The notes under the pieces are model-generated. The model ran no database searches. It was not told the DNA's origin and saw only the letters and a program-made list of their open reading frames with translations. The translations under genes were made by a program, and so were the position numbers. From an uncultured Flavobacteriaceae bacterium (lineage in GTDB: Bacteria; Bacteroidota; Bacteroidia; Flavobacteriales; Flavobacteriaceae): DNA of 64,000 bases. Positions 1-9,095 of this stretch are shown piece by piece. Positions within the stretch are counted from its first letter, which is position 1. Each line of letters starts with the position of its first letter. The stretch lies in assembly GCA_943789365.1 (NCBI GenBank), contig CALSTV010000001.1:2542001-2606000 (forward strand). The letters run 5' to 3'.

Positions 1-1499
1 AGGGAGATACAGAAAAAATACTGCAAGGACTCGGGTTTCAAAGGGAAGATTTTGACAAGCTTACTGATACTTTTTCAGGTGGATGGCGTATGCGAATAGA
101 ATTGGCAAAACTATTGTTGCAAAATAATGACGTACTGCTGCTAGATGAGCCTACCAACCACTTGGATATTGAATCGATAATTTGGTTGGAGAATTTTTTA
201 AAAAATTATTCTGGTGCCATTGTTTTGGTATCACATGATAAAATGTTCTTAGACAATGTAACCAACAGAACGATTGAAATTTCATTGGGTCAGATTTACG
301 ATTATAAAAAACCGTATTCGGAGTTTTTGTTGCTTAGAGGTGAAATCAAAGAAAAGCAATTGCAAGCTCAAAAAAATCAAGAAAAAGAAATCAAAGCCAA
401 ACAGCAACTTATAGAGAAGTTTCGTGCGAAGGCAAATAAAGCCTCTATGGCGCAGTCTTTAATTAAGCAACTTGATAAAGTAGAAAGAATAGAAGTAGAT
501 GCAGATGACAATGCTGCCATGAACATTCGTTTTGCCATTTCTAAAGAACCTGGGAAGGTGGTTGTTGAAGCTAAAAACATGAGTAAAAGTTATGGCGATA
601 AACATGTATTAGACAATGTGAACCTTCTCATTGAGCGCAATAGTAGAATTGCCTTTGTTGGACAAAATGGACAAGGGAAATCTACCTTGGCAAAAATGAT
701 GGTGGGTGATATTCCTTTTGAAGGACATTTGAAATTGGGGCATAACGTAGAAATTGGCTATTTCGCTCAAAACCAATCCGAGCACTTGCCGCCAGAAGAA
801 ACCGTTTTGGAAATTATGCAAAATGCCGCCAATGATTCCAACAGAGCGAGGGTGAGAGATATGTTAGGTGCTTTTTTGTTTGGGGGCGATGCAGTAGATA
901 AAAAAGCAAAAGTACTCTCGGGAGGTGAAAGAAACCGATTGGCCTTGTGTAAACTTTTATTGTCGCCGTTCAATGTGCTTATCATGGATGAGCCAACCAA
1001 CCACTTAGACATCGTTTCAAAAAATGTATTGAAAGAGGCATTGAAGCGCTATAAGGGTACTTTGATCATCGTTTCTCACGATCGAGACTTTTTACAAGGT
1101 TTAACAGCTTCCGTATATGGCTTTAAAGATAAGGTAATCAAAGAATATTTAGGGGATATCGATTATTTCTTAGAAGAGCACAAATTGGAAAATTTGCGAG
1201 AGGCAGAAAAGAAGACCAAAGTTGTGGTGAAAAAGGAATCTAAAAAAGAAGCGTATAAACTGAGCAGACAGGAAGAAAAAGAACTCAAACAACTCAAAAA
1301 TAAATTGAGTAAGGTAGAACGCACCATAGCAGATTTGGAAAAAGAGATTTTAAATATGGATGCCGAATTAGCAGAAGACTATGAAAAAACTGCCGCTGAT
1401 CCTGTATTCTTTGAAAAATATCAAGCCAAAAAAGAGGCTTTAGATGTTTTGATGGAGGACTGGGCGTTATTGGATGAAAAAACAACTAATTTTTCTTGA
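1..1499 (+). CDS. ABC-F family ATPase (5' end outside the window)
   Basis: Two tandem ABC ATPase domains on one chain without membrane segments, which defines the ABC-F family of ribosome-associated ATPases. The frame is already open at position 3, so the gene starts upstream of the window; the Met codon at 90 lies inside the first signature motif (SGGWRMR) and is not the start. Visible in order: signature 1 near 75-110, Walker B LLLDEPTNHLD near 137, second Walker A GQNGQGKST near 661, second signature LSGGERNRLAL near 916, second Walker B MDEPTNHLD near 985. A Lys/Glu-rich C-terminal coiled coil follows, as in Uup-like members. It probably acts on the ribosome E site; the exact subfamily, and any antibiotic-protection role, cannot be told. 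Confidence 0.93.
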   Translation, partial: GDTEKILQGLGFQREDFDKLTDTFSGGWRMRIELAKLLLQNNDVLLLDEPTNHLDIESIIWLENFLKNYSGAIVLVSHDKMFLDNVTNRTIEISLGQIYDYKKPYSEFLLLRGEIKEKQLQAQKNQEKEIKAKQQLIEKFRAKANKASMAQSLIKQLDKVERIEVDADDNAAMNIRFAISKEPGKVVVEAKNMSKSYGDKHVLDNVNLLIERNSRIAFVGQNGQGKSTLAKMMVGDIPFEGHLKLGHNVEIGYFAQNQSEHLPPEETVLEIMQNAANDSNRARVRDMLGAFLFGGDAVDKKAKVLSGGERNRLALCKLLLSPFNVLIMDEPTNHLDIVSKNVLKEALKRYKGTLIIVSHDRDFLQGLTASVYGFKDKVIKEYLGDIDYFLEEHKLENLREAEKKTKVVVKKESKKEAYKLSRQEEKELKQLKNKLSKVERTIADLEKEILNMDAELAEDYEKTAADPVFFEKYQAKKEALDVLMEDWALLDEKTTNFS

Positions 1500-1644
1500 T
1501 TTATTAGTGCTCTTTACGTTATTCTAGTGTTCTCTCGAGCGAAGTGGATTTTAGTTTTTGTTGATTCTATTTTTAAATGTCCCCTCGAGCAGAGTCGAGA
1601 GGTGTTTTCTTAAGTAGAATGAATTGTTTAAATTCGACGTGGTC

Positions 1645-1750
1645 TCGACTCCGCACGACCTGACATTATTGGACATCGCCTTACAATTATCGACTCCGCT
1701 CGATCTGACAATATTTGACCACGCCTTACACTTGTTGGCTCCGATCGAAT
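1645..1750. repeat. 45-bp-period tandem repeat in a gene-free stretch
   Basis: The 1500-1926 gap holds no credible gene. Units starting at 1645, 1690 and 1735 share CGACTCCGC-type cores at an exact 45-bp period; the last unit is partial and diverged. Nearby are further CTCGAGC/GTCGAGAG palindromic bits (about 1535 and 1582-1601), which resemble the short CTCGACTNCGCTCGA-type palindromes common in flavobacterial intergenic DNA. No function is visible. Confidence 0.7.
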
Positions 1751-1926
1751 TCTTACTAGCCATTTAACTAGATTTACTTTTGAGTAGTTGTAGCAACAGA
1801 TTCTGTCAGAAACAGAAAGAATGGGACAAAATAAAAGTATCTTTGTTTATACTTGTCTCCAAAAACACCTCAATTCTTTACCATTTATGAATTAGGATTG
1901 GATTAAAGTACTATAAACAAAAATTG

Positions 1927-2880
1927 ATGGTTCCCCAAGAGAACAAAATTACTAGCAAAATTCAACCAGTTTCCTTAAAGGCGCTTACTGAGAGAAATGT
2001 TAGCCTTTCCATAAAGCGAGAAGATTTGTTACATCCCGTCATTTCAGGAAATAAATACCGCAAACTCTACTTTAATATAAAAGAAGCCAAAAGATTAGGT
2101 AAGAAAATACTCATTACTTTTGGAGGTGCTTTTTCAAATCATATATTAGCAACAGCAGGTGCAGGTGAGAAATTTGACTTTGAGACTATAGGCATTATTC
2201 GAGGCGATGAATTGGGCAAAAATATTGAAAAGACCTTAAGCGAAAATCCAACTTTACGAGCTGCACATAAGATGGGGATGGAGCTTAAATTCGTTTCAAG
2301 AACTGAGTATAGAAAAAAAGAGAGTCCCGAGTTTATAAAAACACTTGAAACGCTGTATCCTGAAGCGTATATCCTACCTGAAGGAGGTACCAATGACTTG
2401 GCTATTCAAGGTTGTGAGCAAATAATAGACACAGAGACTACTCAATTCGATTATATCTGCGTTGCTGTGGGAACTGGAGGTACTATTTCAGGAATTATAA
2501 AAGCCAGCAGGGAAAAACAAACGATACTTGGGTTTCCGGCCCTTAAAGGAAATTTTTTGGAGGAGATTGTACAGAACCACGTCGCTCCCAAATCAAATTG
2601 GAAATTAGAAACCGCATTTCATTTTGGGGGCTATGCAAAAATAAATGAAGAATTAATTACCTTTATCAATAATTTTAAAATAGAAACCGGCATTCAATTG
2701 GATCCAGTATATACAGGAAAAATGATGTTTGGGATTTTAAAACTGATAGAAAAGGATTATTTTCCTGAGCATGCTAAAATTATAGCAATCCATACCGGGG
2801 GGCTTCAAGGCATTGAAGGAATGAATACACTATTAAACAAAAAAGGGTTGCCCTTACTTAATACCGAAATTAATGAATAA
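1927..2880 (+). CDS. PLP-dependent deaminase (ACC deaminase/D-cysteine desulfhydrase family)
   Basis: A fold-type II pyridoxal-phosphate enzyme of about 317 residues. The PLP lysine lies in SGNKYRKL near residue 43, followed by the GGAFSNH substrate loop, LPEGGTN, and the glycine-rich phosphate cup VGTGGTISG. Family members are annotated as 1-aminocyclopropane-1-carboxylate deaminase or D-cysteine desulfhydrase; substrate choice cannot be read from these motifs. The frame also has a TTG at 1924 directly before the ATG, but ATG 1927 is the more likely start. The last 8 bases overlap the next gene, so the two are probably translationally coupled. Confidence 0.88.
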   Translation: MVPQENKITSKIQPVSLKALTERNVSLSIKREDLLHPVISGNKYRKLYFNIKEAKRLGKKILITFGGAFSNHILATAGAGEKFDFETIGIIRGDELGKNIEKTLSENPTLRAAHKMGMELKFVSRTEYRKKESPEFIKTLETLYPEAYILPEGGTNDLAIQGCEQIIDTETTQFDYICVAVGTGGTISGIIKASREKQTILGFPALKGNFLEEIVQNHVAPKSNWKLETAFHFGGYAKINEELITFINNFKIETGIQLDPVYTGKMMFGILKLIEKDYFPEHAKIIAIHTGGLQGIEGMNTLLNKKGLPLLNTEINE

Positions 2881-3667
2881 ATTCCTTAGCCTACTAGTAT
2901 TTGCTGTCGTTCTGTCGAGTTGCGGCTCTTCAAAAAACACAAGTCATTCAAAAAGAATTCCAGTACCAAACATTCCAATTGTAAAGACAGATAACAAAGC
3001 TGTAAATAAGGAAATAGATAAACTCAAAAAACGTAAATCTAGCTTAGATACACGTACCATTGCCTATATTAGTCATTATGCCGTGATTTCGATGGAGGAA
3101 ATGAAAAAACACAAAATACCGGCAAGTATTACTTTGGCCCAGGGGATTTTAGAATCGGGAAACGGTTTGAGTCAGTTGGCTTTGAAATCTAATAATCACT
3201 TCGGTGTAAAATGTCATAAAGGATGGAAAGGTTCTTCGGTACGTCACGATGATGACGAAGCTCAAGAATGCTTTCGGAAATATAAACATGTAGAAACGTC
3301 CTACAGAGACCATTCCGATTTTTTACGTACCAGATCGCGTTATGATTTCTTATTCAAGCTAAAGAAAGACGATTATAAAGGCTGGGCAAAAGGATTGAAA
3401 AAGGCCGGCTATGCTACCGATAAGCGTTATCCAGATAAACTAATTCATTTGATAGAGACCTATGAATTGTATAATTATGATAAAATTGTTTTGCGAAAAA
3501 AAATTGATGCACCCAAAAAATCTAGATATAGAATGCATAGAGTTCGAAAAGGTGAGACTTTGTACTCGATTTCAAAAAAGTATAAAACTACCGTAGAGCA
3601 ACTAAAATCTTGGAACAACTTGGATTCCAATACAATTAGTATCCATCAAGAATTACGTGTAAAATAA
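2873..3667 (+). CDS. Glucosaminidase-LysM lipoprotein (peptidoglycan hydrolase)
   Basis: The lipoprotein signal ends at LSSCG (Cys17). A glucosaminidase domain of the Flg/Lyz2 type spans about residues 65-205 with the probable catalytic Glu94 in GILESGNGLS, and a single LysM peptidoglycan-binding domain closes the protein (about 219-263, KGETLYSISKKY). It should cleave N-acetylglucosaminyl bonds in the cell wall from a membrane-anchored position. It overlaps the upstream deaminase gene by 8 bp and is followed by a strong terminator. Confidence 0.9.
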   Translation: MNKFLSLLVFAVVLSSCGSSKNTSHSKRIPVPNIPIVKTDNKAVNKEIDKLKKRKSSLDTRTIAYISHYAVISMEEMKKHKIPASITLAQGILESGNGLSQLALKSNNHFGVKCHKGWKGSSVRHDDDEAQECFRKYKHVETSYRDHSDFLRTRSRYDFLFKLKKDDYKGWAKGLKKAGYATDKRYPDKLIHLIETYELYNYDKIVLRKKIDAPKKSRYRMHRVRKGETLYSISKKYKTTVEQLKSWNNLDSNTISIHQELRVK

Positions 3668-3670
3668 GAA

Positions 3671-3697
3671 AAGACCCAATGGAAATTGGGTCTTTTT
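3671..3697. terminator. Bidirectional rho-independent terminator
   Basis: A perfect 10-bp stem (AAGACCCAAT / ATTGGGTCTT) with a GGAA loop and a T-run lies between the convergent genes ending at 3667 (+) and 3718 (-). The A-rich left flank lets it serve both strands. Confidence 0.9.
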
Positions 3698-3717
3698 ATG
3701 CAAATAAGTTTGATGTC

Positions 3718-4212
3718 CTATGCTGCCGATTCCGTAGTCGGTTGCCCTTTTGGTCCACCCTTTCCTTTGTGGCCGCCTTTTCTGCCTTGTGGGCCTTTGC
3801 GAGTATGTGCTTTTTTGCTTTTTTCCATACGAGCTCTTATCTCTTGGTACTTCTCAAACTGATCTTCGTCTAGAACACTTTTTACTTTGTTTTGAAACGC
3901 AATTTGGGAGTCTAATTTTTCGTTTAATTTCGCAAAAGCTTCTTCAGAAGAAAGCTCAGGTCTTTGACCATTGTTTGCTTTTCTAAGCTCCATCATTTCA
4001 TTCTTTTTTGTAACGATTTCTGCTAGTAAAGGTTTCATTTTTCCTTGTTGCTTTTCTGACAGGTCCAATGACAAGGTCATTTTTTTTAGAAATAAAATAG
4101 TTTGCTGTTCAACAGTGAATTCAGGTTTTGAATGTTGTTTACGATTTGCCTGTGCAGAAATAGAAAAGACCACACAAATTGTTAGGAGTGCTGTTACAAT
4201 GTTTGTTTTCAT
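3718..4212 (-). CDS. Spy/CpxP-like periplasmic protein
   Basis: The start is taken at ATG 4212, which places a clean signal peptide (MKTNIVTALLTICVVFSISAQ) at the N-terminus; an upstream in-frame ATG at 4257 would bury it. The mature part is helical and charged, with an LDLSEKQQGKMKPLL segment and a second EDQFEKYQEIRARME segment like the LTxxQ repeats of Spy/CpxP chaperones. It ends in a Gly/Lys-rich tail. Such proteins bind unfolded envelope proteins or metals; the assignment is by pattern only. Confidence 0.65.
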   Translation of the reverse strand: MKTNIVTALLTICVVFSISAQANRKQHSKPEFTVEQQTILFLKKMTLSLDLSEKQQGKMKPLLAEIVTKKNEMMELRKANNGQRPELSSEEAFAKLNEKLDSQIAFQNKVKSVLDEDQFEKYQEIRARMEKSKKAHTRKGPQGRKGGHKGKGGPKGQPTTESAA

Positions 4213-4309
4213 GACGAATGTTTTAAAGTTTTGTTCTAAGACTAGGTCGGTTGACAATAGTTTAAAAACATTCTATTTTTAACATTCCTTAACAGTTTAA
4301 GTCTAACTA

Positions 4310-6850
4310 TTAAAATAGCTTTTTTAAGAGCTTTGAAGCGGCCTTTTTAATATCATCACTAGTATTGGTCTTAGTGCTGTCTTTTTCTTTGGAGCTTGTT
4401 TTTAAAATTCTATCGATGAATTTGTTTGTTTGTGATTTTGCAATTTTTGACGTTAGGCTGCTAATTGCCGATTTGTAGTCGGGGGTTACATTTGGTTTAC
4501 TGATGGTTCCGCCAATTGTGACTTTTAAAGGCACGTGAATATCGTTCCGTTCTGCTTCTGATAGACCAGATAAAAGTTTTTCTGTTTCCTTTCCGAAGAA
4601 CGTTGCAGGTACCTCTGCTAGCAGTTGGTAATTCATGTCGTTGTCAAAACTATGAGTACCGCTCATTTGAATTGGAATAGCATCATATGAGGCAATTTTA
4701 AATGGTGAAAACCTTACCATTCCGTTTTCAATGGAAGCCTTTGCGTTTATCTTTTTGATGTCTAATTTGGCAAAGTCAATAAAGTCCAAATTTTTGTCTA
4801 ACAATGACATGGTTTTTGACCTGCTAGCATCTATTTGTGAAACTTCCATATTAGAAACTGTTTTACCAGAAATGCTATTTGCTGTTGGCATTAAGTCATG
4901 ATCTAGGTTACCTTTCATATCAAAAGAACTTGACATTGTACCGTCTATTGTTTTCGCAAAGGGAGCGATGCTAGAGAATAGTTCAAGTGAGCTGAATGCT
5001 TTTTCGATATTGATAGACTCAAATTTGATGCCTAAATCAAAAGTACTAGGCGTTTCTTTGGTGTTTACCATTCCATCAAAATGAATAGCGCCGTCAAATA
5101 GTTTGGCGTTTATTTTTTTGAACTGCGCAGTTTGATCTTTAATTGTGAGTGCTCCTTTACAGTTCTTTAAGATAAGATTGTCGTAGTGTACATTTTTTGC
5201 GGAAAATTGAGAGCTAATAGCAATCCCTGTTGGGATTTTTAGAGGAGCTGTTGTATTGGAATTTGAAATGGTTAATGTGTCCGAAGCAGTCTCACTTAAA
5301 AAATCTTCTGTGATAATACGGTCGGCTTTAATGTCAAATGTTCCGGAAAGAACTTTGTTGCCAAAAGCGAATCCAATTAAGTTATTCACATTTCCGGTTA
5401 CTGAGAGGTCGCTTTTCCCGGTTTTGGCTTGGCATTTTTTTACAAGTAATTTTTTTGGAGTAAATTCAATATGAGCAGTTTCAATGGAAAATGGGTTTGG
5501 GAACATTTCAGAGATAACCGTCATGTTCAGTACTGAAATATTTCCTTCGTTTTTTATAGCTTCGAAATTATTGGTATCGATGTCTTTTTGTGAAAAGGCT
5601 GTTTTAATGTGGGCATCAACAATTCCATGCAATTGCTGATCGAGAGGAATGGGGTAGGTTTCGCTTAAATTGTCAAGATTTAGTTTTCCGTCAATTTTTG
5701 CTGAAATTGTGGGGTTGCTCATCAGTTTTCTAAATGTGCCTGAAGCTGAAAAAACATCTTTATCGATCTGGAAAGAAAGTTTGTTTAGTTGAATTTCGGT
5801 GTCGTCAATAGCACCTGTTTCGTTTCCGATATGTGTGTCAAAAGTAATGTGTTCCATGGTTTTTGGAAGTTCAGGGTACTTGAAACTAGCGTCTTTGGAG
5901 CTGATGAATATGTCGAATTTTGGAATTTCAGAATCAGAATAAAGGCCATTAAAAGTTCCTTTAAAATCGAGTGCACCGTTGGCCGTTACTTTGTCAAAAC
6001 TTTGCGCATAGGCATCAGGAATCAAAGATAAAAGACTTTTAAATTTTGATTCCAATACGTCGAACTGTAACACCATTGCAATCCCTTCATTGGCAGGTTG
6101 AACAAAACCGTCGAAATAGAATTTCAAATCGTTGAGTTGCGCACTGTTTTTGTCGAATGATATTTTTTGATTTTCGAGATTATACAACAGCTCAGCTTGC
6201 CATAAAAATTTGGCTTTGTTTAGGTATGGGATACTGTTTTGAATTACGGAAATGCTTTGTATGGAAGTCTTAGTTGTTAATTGTACATGTTCATTTGAAA
6301 ATTTACCTGTGCCGCTATGGTTAAACTCTTTTAATGTAGCGGAAATTTTGTTTTGTTTATCTGCGTAATTGAAATGAATGTTTTTTAAATCATATTGCTC
6401 GATATGAAAAGAAAAGTCACTTGAATTTGTGTTGTCTTCAGAAACAGATGTTGAAGACTCAGCTTTGAGTATGTCAAAATTAAATTCGCCATTAATGGTT
6501 GTTTCAAGGTTGATAAATCCATTGCTAATCGAGAAATAATCGATTTTAGGAGTGTTCAATAATGCGGTTAGCGTAGTAGTTAGTTGTATGTTTTCAATAG
6601 ACAACAAGGTGTCGTTTTCAAATGAATTTTCATTGGTAATTAGGAGGTCAGAAATATTAATAGATGCTTTGGGGAAATGTTGCCATAAATTAAGGCTTAC
6701 CTTTTCAAAAGAAAGTTCCGCATTGATACGTTTGTTTAATTCATTTTGAATTGTGTTTTCAATTTGCTCTTTGAAGAGAAATGGAACTGTGAATAAGGCT
6801 ATTACCACAATTGCGATAACAATTGAAAGTGTCTTTACAACTTTTTTCAT
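4310..6850 (-). CDS. AsmA family protein
   Basis: 846 residues with one N-terminal membrane segment (about 7-25), then the AsmA-type opening (KEQIENTIQNELNKRINAE) and a long beta-rich body ending in an AsmA-like C-terminal region (GTMSSSFDMKGNL, then IPIQMSGTHSF) and a Lys/Ser-rich tail. AsmA-like proteins are periplasm-spanning, inner-membrane-anchored proteins linked to outer-membrane lipid transport. It appears monocistronic, with lysS upstream behind a terminator. Confidence 0.88.
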   Translation of the reverse strand: MKKVVKTLSIVIAIVVIALFTVPFLFKEQIENTIQNELNKRINAELSFEKVSLNLWQHFPKASINISDLLITNENSFENDTLLSIENIQLTTTLTALLNTPKIDYFSISNGFINLETTINGEFNFDILKAESSTSVSEDNTNSSDFSFHIEQYDLKNIHFNYADKQNKISATLKEFNHSGTGKFSNEHVQLTTKTSIQSISVIQNSIPYLNKAKFLWQAELLYNLENQKISFDKNSAQLNDLKFYFDGFVQPANEGIAMVLQFDVLESKFKSLLSLIPDAYAQSFDKVTANGALDFKGTFNGLYSDSEIPKFDIFISSKDASFKYPELPKTMEHITFDTHIGNETGAIDDTEIQLNKLSFQIDKDVFSASGTFRKLMSNPTISAKIDGKLNLDNLSETYPIPLDQQLHGIVDAHIKTAFSQKDIDTNNFEAIKNEGNISVLNMTVISEMFPNPFSIETAHIEFTPKKLLVKKCQAKTGKSDLSVTGNVNNLIGFAFGNKVLSGTFDIKADRIITEDFLSETASDTLTISNSNTTAPLKIPTGIAISSQFSAKNVHYDNLILKNCKGALTIKDQTAQFKKINAKLFDGAIHFDGMVNTKETPSTFDLGIKFESINIEKAFSSLELFSSIAPFAKTIDGTMSSSFDMKGNLDHDLMPTANSISGKTVSNMEVSQIDASRSKTMSLLDKNLDFIDFAKLDIKKINAKASIENGMVRFSPFKIASYDAIPIQMSGTHSFDNDMNYQLLAEVPATFFGKETEKLLSGLSEAERNDIHVPLKVTIGGTISKPNVTPDYKSAISSLTSKIAKSQTNKFIDRILKTSSKEKDSTKTNTSDDIKKAASKLLKKLF

Positions 6851-6917
6851 AGGAGTGTATTAAAGTATAAAAATACAACCAAAAGAAATATGGGTGTTGA
6901 ATAATATGTTAAAATCT

Positions 6918-6950
6918 AAAAAAAAACCCACTCTATTGCTAGAGTGGGAA
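6918..6950 (-). terminator. Terminator downstream of lysS (minus strand)
   Basis: Stem CCCACTCT/AGAGTGGG (6927-6934 and 6941-6948) with a 6-nt loop; read on the minus strand it is followed by a run of T. A second perfect 7-bp hairpin (6970-6986, TTGGTGT/ACACCAA, 3-nt loop) lies between it and lysS. Confidence 0.75.
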
Positions 6951-7106
6951 AATTGCTATGAAAAAGAAATTGGTGTATAACACCAACTCCTACAAATGTA
7001 AGTTATTTTTTAAAAATCGAATTAAAATTTATGTTAAAAAATAACGGGCTGATTTAATAATTGGTTCACTTTTGTCTATAAATGGTTGTTTAATATCATT
7101 TGTTGG

Positions 7107-8804
7107 TTAAGACGGCATTACAAACAACCCTTCTTCAGTTTTGTCAACCTTCGCCAAGCTATGTTTTGTTAAGCCCTTAATGGTCTTGTCCCATTTCTTA
7201 TTTGAAAGGCCAGATTGTGTTTTTAAATCACTTAAAGCAATTTTCTCAACTTTTTCTAGAATCTCCAAAACAGCTTTTTCTTCATCGTTTAATTCAACGC
7301 TAGGAGCTTTCTTTTCAGGTCTCATTTGAGGAAAGAATAGCACTTCTTGAATAGATTGGTTATTGGTTAGATACATAATTAAACGATCCATTCCAATTCC
7401 CAAGCCAGAAGTTGGAGGCATACCGTATTCCAAGGCACGTAAAAAGTCTTGGTCAATAAATTCAGAAGCCTCATCGTCTCCTCTTTCTGCCAATTTTAGT
7501 TGTGCTTCAAAACGCTCTCTTTGATCGATAGGGTCGTTCAATTCAGAATATGCATTTGCAACCTCTTTACCACAAATCATCAATTCAAAACGTTCTGTTA
7601 GTTCAGGGTTGTCTCTGTGTTCTTTACAAAGCGGAGACATTTCTTTTGGGTAGTCAGTGATAAACGTTGGTTGAATGTAGTTTCCTTCACATTTTTCTCC
7701 AAACATTTCATCGATTAGTTTTCCTTTACCCATCGTATTGTCTACTTCAATCCCCATTTCAATGGCAGCAGCTCTTAATTCATCTTCATTTTTACCGGTA
7801 ATATCAAACCCAGTAAAGTGTTTGATAGCATCTGCCATTGTTACTCTTGGAAAAGGCGCTTTAAAACTTACTTGATGTTCCCCAAAGACAACATCAGTAG
7901 TTCCGTTCACTTCCATAGCGCAATGCTCTAGTAATTTTTCTGTGAACTCCATCATCCAATTATAGTCTTTATAGGCTACATAGATTTCCATGGCAGTAAA
8001 CTCTGGGTTGTGCGTTCTGTCCATTCCTTCATTTCTGAAGTTTTTGGAGAATTCGTATACACCATCGAATCCACCTACGATCAATCGCTTTAAATACAAT
8101 TCATTTGCAATACGCATGTATAAAGGGATATCCAATGAGTTGTGGTGTGTCATAAAAGGTCTTGCTGAAGCACCTCCAGCAATGGGTTGTAAAACTGGTG
8201 TTTCAACTTCGAAATATCCTTTGTCGTTAAAGAAAGTTCGCATGGCGTTGAACAACTTAGTTCTTTTTACGAAAACTTCTTTTACATGAGGGTTTACAAC
8301 CAAATCCGCATAGCGTTGACGGTATCTTAATTCAGGGTCGTTAAATTCATCATAGGTATTTCCTTCACCATCAGTTTTTGGGAGGGGTAAAGGTTTTAAA
8401 GCCTTACTCAAAAGTGTAAATTTGGTAGCCTTTATAGAGATTTCTCCAACTTGGGTTTTGAATGCAGTTCCTTCAATTCCAATAAAATCTCCTAAATCCA
8501 ATAATTTTTTAAAAACATCATTGTACAGTGTTTTATCATCTTCAGGACAAATTTCATCTCTATTCAAATAGACTTGAATTCTTCCTTCTGTATCTTGTAT
8601 TTCTGCAAATGAAGCCTTTCCTTGAATTTTTTTACGCATTAAACGACCAGCAATAACCACTTTTTGCCCTTCTAGGTAATTTTCCTTAATCTGTTTAGAA
8701 TAATGATCTACAGGAAATAAATCTGCGGGATATGGGTTGATTCCTAAAGCTCTTAACTTGTCTAGCTTTTCTCTTCTTACAATTTCTTGTTCTGATAATT
8801 GCAT
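7107..8804 (-). CDS. lysS: Lysyl-tRNA synthetase, class II
   Basis: Charges tRNA-Lys. The N-terminal OB-fold anticodon-binding domain (about 55-150) is followed by the class II catalytic core with motif 2 (FRNEGMDRTHNPEFT) and motif 3 (GLGIGMDRLIMYL). At 565 residues it is about 60 longer than the usual enzyme: after the normal end near FFPQMRPE there is an extra helical, winged-helix-like tail. Such a C-terminal extension is common in Bacteroidota enzymes. A -7 box lies at 8841-8848 upstream. Confidence 0.97.
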   Translation of the reverse strand: MQLSEQEIVRREKLDKLRALGINPYPADLFPVDHYSKQIKENYLEGQKVVIAGRLMRKKIQGKASFAEIQDTEGRIQVYLNRDEICPEDDKTLYNDVFKKLLDLGDFIGIEGTAFKTQVGEISIKATKFTLLSKALKPLPLPKTDGEGNTYDEFNDPELRYRQRYADLVVNPHVKEVFVKRTKLFNAMRTFFNDKGYFEVETPVLQPIAGGASARPFMTHHNSLDIPLYMRIANELYLKRLIVGGFDGVYEFSKNFRNEGMDRTHNPEFTAMEIYVAYKDYNWMMEFTEKLLEHCAMEVNGTTDVVFGEHQVSFKAPFPRVTMADAIKHFTGFDITGKNEDELRAAAIEMGIEVDNTMGKGKLIDEMFGEKCEGNYIQPTFITDYPKEMSPLCKEHRDNPELTERFELMICGKEVANAYSELNDPIDQRERFEAQLKLAERGDDEASEFIDQDFLRALEYGMPPTSGLGIGMDRLIMYLTNNQSIQEVLFFPQMRPEKKAPSVELNDEEKAVLEILEKVEKIALSDLKTQSGLSNKKWDKTIKGLTKHSLAKVDKTEEGLFVMPS

Positions 8805-8840
8805 GATGCTGTGTGTTTATTTGGTGTGTATAATAGCATG

Positions 8841-8848
8841 CAAAGATA
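8841..8848 (-). promoter_or_regulatory. Candidate lysS promoter -7 box
   Basis: On the minus strand TATCTTTG, matching the Bacteroidota TAnnTTTG element, 36 bp upstream of the lysS start. A good -33 TTTG at the usual 19-nt spacing is not seen. Confidence 0.5.
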
Positions 8849-8942
8849 CTTAATGCAAAGGGAATTAGAAATAATATCTATGAAATAATATAACTTCTAA
8901 ATTTAGGCTAGCAAACCAGTTTTGAGATAGGTCTAAAAATAA

Positions 8943-8972
8943 TTGTTTACATTGCTAAAAGTTGTATATTTG
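8943..8972 (+). promoter_or_regulatory. Bacteroidota-type promoter for an intergenic transcript
   Basis: TTG at 8943-8945, exactly 19 nt, then TATATTTG at 8965-8972. This is the full sigma-A consensus layout of the phylum and points rightward, opposite to both flanking genes, so it must drive something in the gap. Confidence 0.75.
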
Positions 8973-8978
8973 CCCTGT

Positions 8979-9066
8979 GTTGTTTTGATGCTTTTAGAAA
9001 AAAGCATCGTGGTTTTTGTTGAAACCAGTGGAAAGCTTCCCTTTTTTGGGTTGCTTTTTTTTTGTT
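8979..9066 (+). ncRNA. Candidate small RNA
   Basis: From the promoter at 8943-8972 rightward the sequence folds by eye into consecutive hairpins: GATGCTTTT/AAAAGCATC, TGGTTT/AAACCA, and GCTTCCC/GGGTTGC followed by nine T, which acts as a terminator. Length is about 85 nt. No recognised RNA family. A 29-codon open frame from the ATG near 8988 runs through the hairpins but has no support as a protein. The rest of the 8805-9095 gap holds only the lysS promoter. Confidence 0.6.
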
Positions 9067-9095
9067 TTATAATGTAGTGTTGATTAAGTCATAAA

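Noticed and set aside
1551-1763. 70-aa minus-strand open frame with internal repeat
   Set aside because: Its repeat comes from the 45-bp palindromic DNA repeat; composition is not protein-like.
6958-7044. 28-codon plus-strand open frame (MKKKLVYNTNSYK start)
   Set aside because: Overlaps a hairpin, Lys/Phe-rich, no support as a gene.
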